From: Prevotella sp. UBA1104
GTDB taxonomy: Bacteria; Bacteroidota; Bacteroidia; Bacteroidales; Bacteroidaceae
NCBI GenBank assembly: GCA_002314055.1
Contig: DCBP01000052.1
Coordinates: 1-9,258 of the forward strand
Length of the DNA: 9,258 nt
Reading direction: 5' to 3'
The notes below the pieces were generated by a model, which did no database searches, had not been told where the DNA came from, and saw only the letters and a program-made list of their open reading frames with translations. Positions within the stretch are counted from its first letter, which is position 1; every line of letters begins with the position of its first letter. Shown here in pieces: positions 6,627-9,258 of this stretch. The translations under genes were made by a program, and so were the position numbers.

Positions 6627-8213
6627 ATGGCAGACATGAATGAGAGAAAATTGCCTGTAGGCATACAGTCGTTCAAAGTAATAAGAGAAGAGAACTATCT
6701 TTATGTAGACAAGACCGACATTGTTTGGACTTTGGCGAATTGCGGCAAGAAATTCATTTACTTGAGTCGCCCACGTCGTTTCGGTAAGTCTATCCTTGTC
6801 GATACACTCCAGATGTATTTCGAAGGAAGAAAAGAACTTTTTGAGGGACTGAAAATCATGCAAAAGGAAAAGGAATGGAAACAGCATCCCGTGATTCATC
6901 TTGATATGAGTTTGGCTGGTTCCACCCCACAATCCATACAGTCGTATTTTAACGACACGTTCGAGGAATATGAGGACATCTATGGTATCACTCCCTCGCC
7001 AACAGCGTCTCTTGCCGTAAGATTCAAACGAATTGTTACAACTGCTGTCAAGGTAACAGGCAATAAGGTGGCTATACTCATTGACGAATACGATTCTCCT
7101 CTGCAACATTCTTGGAATACGGATAGGCATGAAGAATGTACAGGTGTATATCGTGACGTGTTTGCTGTTTTGAAAGCCTGCGACGAATATGAGAGATTCG
7201 TCTTTATTACTGGTATCACGAAATTCACACAGATATCTCTGTTCTCCGTTCTCAACAACCTGAGTAATATCAGTTTCCTGCCGGAATATGCTTCTGTCTG
7301 TGGCATTACTGAGAAGGAAATGCAAGAAAACTTCAAGCCGGAAATTGAGAAGATGGGAAGTGTTAATGGATGGAGTCTTAATGAAACTCACGACAAGTTA
7401 AAAGCATATTACGATGGTTACCATTTCAGTCGGCGCAATATGATTGACATTTACAATCCATATAGTTTCATTAATGCGCTGAACACTCAAGAATTAAGTA
7501 ACTATTGGGCATCATCAGGTGCAACATCACTCATTCCTAAGTTTGTTGACAACATGGAACTGCGGTTGAAGAACTTTGAGAACTGCCGCATCTTGCGCAA
7601 CACATTGGAGACATCTGATGTTAGTGGTGGAGGGGCAGAATTGTTCCTTTATCAATCGGGATATCTCACAATAAAAGACAGTGATGAATTTGGCTACATA
7701 CTTGGCTTCCCTAACGAAGAAGTGAAACAGGCTCTTTATGAAATGGTGCTTCCTGCTTTGGCGTTGCGGAAAGAAAGTGATATACAGTCCCTACAGGCAA
7801 ATTTGTATGCACAATTAGGTATGTGTCAAATTGACGAAGCTATGAAGTCGCTCAAATCTCTTGTAGCTGATGTTCCTTACAGCAACAAAAAACTTGCTTC
7901 GATGGATATGGAAGAACGTTATCGTCTTATCATCAGTACTATTCTAAATGCGATTGGTCTGAAAGTGGAAGTTGAGAAAATGATTTCAACGGGCAGAATA
8001 GACATGACCGTGCAGACCTCTCGCTACATTTATGTAATGGAGCTGAAACTAAAGAACAACGGGGGGAAGAATGCCGCCACGAAGCAAATCTTGAACCATC
8101 AGTATCTTGAGCCGTTCAAGGCTGGTATGAGGAAGGTTATAGGTCTTGGAATTGAGTTGGACGAACATGGAAAGGGACTTTTGGATTGGCAGAGAGTTGA
8201 GGAGAAAAAGTAA
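6627..8213 (+). CDS. AAA-ATPase-like protein with C-terminal PD-(D/E)XK nuclease-like domain
   Basis: The 528-aa cytoplasmic protein matches the AAA-ATPase_like / PDDEXK_9 architecture (formerly DUF1703) seen in many copies in Bacteroidales. The N-terminal block LPVGIQSFKVIREENYLYVDKT (9-30) leads to a variant Walker A, S47-R-P-R-R-F-G-K-S55, in place of the usual GxxxxGK[ST]. Walker B is VAILIDEYDSP (148-158, with D153-E154), and VFITGITKFTQISLFSVLNNL (192-212) is the sensor-like block typical of this family. YYDGYHFS (261-268) and IYNPYSFINAL (275-285) follow. The C-terminal nuclease core is G456-R-I-D459 and E472-L-K474, with KQILNHQYLEPF (486-497) after it. All key residues appear intact. 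The biological role is not established; defence, recombination and selfish-element roles have been proposed for relatives. It has its own promoter after a strong terminator, is bracketed by 22-bp direct repeats and converges on the next gene. M1 is preferred over M4 because of leader spacing, but the evidence is weak. Confidence 0.9.
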   Translation: MADMNERKLPVGIQSFKVIREENYLYVDKTDIVWTLANCGKKFIYLSRPRRFGKSILVDTLQMYFEGRKELFEGLKIMQKEKEWKQHPVIHLDMSLAGSTPQSIQSYFNDTFEEYEDIYGITPSPTASLAVRFKRIVTTAVKVTGNKVAILIDEYDSPLQHSWNTDRHEECTGVYRDVFAVLKACDEYERFVFITGITKFTQISLFSVLNNLSNISFLPEYASVCGITEKEMQENFKPEIEKMGSVNGWSLNETHDKLKAYYDGYHFSRRNMIDIYNPYSFINALNTQELSNYWASSGATSLIPKFVDNMELRLKNFENCRILRNTLETSDVSGGGAELFLYQSGYLTIKDSDEFGYILGFPNEEVKQALYEMVLPALALRKESDIQSLQANLYAQLGMCQIDEAMKSLKSLVADVPYSNKKLASMDMEERYRLIISTILNAIGLKVEVEKMISTGRIDMTVQTSRYIYVMELKLKNNGGKNAATKQILNHQYLEPFKAGMRKVIGLGIELDEHGKGLLDWQRVEEKK

Positions 8214-8219
8214 TCTTGC

Positions 8220-8241
8220 AAGAGCAACGACAATAAAGAAA
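8220..8241 (+). repeat. Direct repeat, copy 2 (after the ATPase-nuclease stop)
   Basis: This is the second copy of the 22-bp repeat, beginning 6 bp after the stop codon of the ATPase-nuclease gene and 7 bp before the 3' end of the convergent gene. Unlike copy 1, it is not followed by a hairpin. Sequence similarity stops abruptly on both sides. Confidence 0.8.
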
Positions 8242-8248
8242 TTATATT

Positions 8249-9258
8249 TCAATCCAACTTATGTCTGTCTGCCGTACATTCCCTCCAAACAAATGGTGTA
8301 TAAGGCATTCCTTCTTTTGTCATTTTCAGTCCTTCGCCATCAAATTGAGTGATTTGTATTTCCGTTTCATCTTGAATGTAATGATACTTGTAATTGTACT
8401 CTTGTACCACAAAGTAGGAGAAATCATCCGTTCTTCTAATGATCTTGAACCACTGAAGCAATTCTGTCTTAATTACCAAAAATTTGTTGTTGATTACGCA
8501 GATGTTATCATCAGCCCTTATTTCCCATGGTCTGAATGGGGTATCCGCAAGCTCTGGAATATTTCTGATATAACACCATTCACCTTCTTTCACTAAACTC
8601 ATGAATCCACGCTTGAATGTGATTGGTTTTGAAAGGAATATTTTATTCGTTACCAAATCTATCCAGACTTCTTTTTGATTGTAAAGACGCTTGATATTTA
8701 CTATACGGTCTCTTTCCATCTGTCCCTCTTTCAGCAAGTTTTTTTTGCTGGAGAAGTAGTCATAATGCCCGGCTGTCCTTTCTATTTCCTTCCGTTCCGC
8801 CTGTTCTTTCTCATATTTTTCATCACATTGATGACAGAAGTTCTCCATGAAATCTTGCGACGGAATAGGTATCAGTGGACTGCCGATATCTTCCTGCGCC
8901 ACATAGTTGTCTTCATCGTCATAGTATAGCCTTAGGTTATTAATGCCTTCCTTATAGTAATACACCTTATTCGGCTCATCCCAAGGAATGAACCTGCGTT
9001 TCCAGTTTAGTCCTGTCCCCACTTGCAGCTCCAATGTCTTCACCGTCAGATAGGCTTTCTCATCAATAAACTTCGAACGGATACGAGGATACAGTTTCTT
9101 GCCATCCTCCGTGCAGAAGTCTATACCCAACAAACTCACGCTTTGTGGCTTCTTCACGAACCAAAGTCCGTTCCGCAAGTCAAGCCATTCCATTCGTCCC
9201 GCTTTCTTCCTGATGTGGCAGTAGGCAAATCCATCGTTGGTAAGTTCTATTTTTTTGT
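8249..9258 (-). CDS. Hypothetical protein with an internal W-[LI]-D-L repeat, 5' end outside the window
   Basis: The frame stays open from the stop codon (8249-8251) to the window edge, giving at least 335 residues; the internal ATG at 9191-9193 is not the likely start because 21 further coding codons precede it. I do not recognise the family. There is no signal peptide or membrane segment in the visible part. It is rich in Trp, Tyr, Lys and Glu. Two related segments occur: EWLDLRNGLWFVKKP (partial-protein residues 23-37) and VWIDLVTNKIFLSKP (197-211), each followed by a Gly- and Arg-containing beta-like stretch. This suggests two tandem beta-rich domains of about 175 residues, loosely reminiscent of WG-type repeats. 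Between them is a charged, probably helical segment (about 145-160, EKYEKEQAERKEIERT) next to a possible CHQC metal-binding pair (141-144). It converges on the ATPase-nuclease gene with a 35-bp gap and no visible terminator. Confidence 0.75.
   Translation of the reverse strand, partial: KKIELTNDGFAYCHIRKKAGRMEWLDLRNGLWFVKKPQSVSLLGIDFCTEDGKKLYPRIRSKFIDEKAYLTVKTLELQVGTGLNWKRRFIPWDEPNKVYYYKEGINNLRLYYDDEDNYVAQEDIGSPLIPIPSQDFMENFCHQCDEKYEKEQAERKEIERTAGHYDYFSSKKNLLKEGQMERDRIVNIKRLYNQKEVWIDLVTNKIFLSKPITFKRGFMSLVKEGEWCYIRNIPELADTPFRPWEIRADDNICVINNKFLVIKTELLQWFKIIRRTDDFSYFVVQEYNYKYHYIQDETEIQITQFDGEGLKMTKEGMPYTPFVWRECTADRHKLD

Noticed and set aside
6477..7391. Open frame of 304 codons on the minus strand across the terminator and the ATPase gene start
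   Set aside because: It overlaps the terminator, the promoter and the conserved ATPase N-terminus, and its product shows no domain; it is a shadow frame.
8261..8929. Short plus-strand open frames (8261-8596, 8675-8929)
   Set aside because: They are antisense to the long minus-strand frame, which runs unbroken to the window edge, and their products look like antisense translations rich in Phe and Leu.

Overview
The window looks like chromosomal DNA of a Bacteroidales bacterium, most likely Prevotella or a close relative. This rests on protein flavour (a Bacteroidota-type PBP4, a NadB, a GH28 pectinase, and an AAA-ATPase/PD-(D/E)XK protein common in that order), A-rich leaders without Shine-Dalgarno motifs, and sequences matching the Bacteroidota sigma-ABfr promoter (-33 TTTG, -7 TAnnTTTG). 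The genus is inference; no rRNA or other marker is present.

Layout. Positions 1-303 (+) hold the 3' end of a probable choloylglycine-hydrolase/linear-amide-hydrolase family gene. It converges on a MATE-family transporter gene (365-1711, -), and one long hairpin at 315-373 probably serves as terminator for both. Upstream of the MATE gene, the whole space up to the stop codon of a PBP4-type D-Ala-D-Ala carboxypeptidase gene (dacB, 1901-3232, -) is filled by a heptanucleotide tandem array. dacB and nadB (L-aspartate oxidase, 3457-5046, +) diverge from a 224-bp region with a candidate promoter for each. A secreted GH28 polygalacturonase-type gene (5075-6487, +) follows nadB by 28 bp and ends at a strong intrinsic terminator. 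A gene for an AAA-ATPase/PD-(D/E)XK nuclease-like protein (6627-8213, +) has its own promoter with two small palindromes. A 22-bp near-perfect direct repeat lies just after the GH28 stop and again just after the stop of this gene, so the pair brackets it. The window ends in an unrecognised Bacteroidales-type protein gene (8249-9258, -), whose 5' end lies outside.

How the genes relate. This is mostly housekeeping and niche genes rather than one dedicated system: NAD biosynthesis, peptidoglycan remodelling, efflux, pectin breakdown and amide hydrolysis. The parts that ordinary gene annotation does not explain are the heptamer array, which runs from the dacB stop codon into the MATE start codon, and the direct repeats around the ATPase-nuclease gene, which suggest that this gene arrived or was duplicated as a unit. 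I see no CRISPR array, tRNA, rRNA, integrase or transposase.
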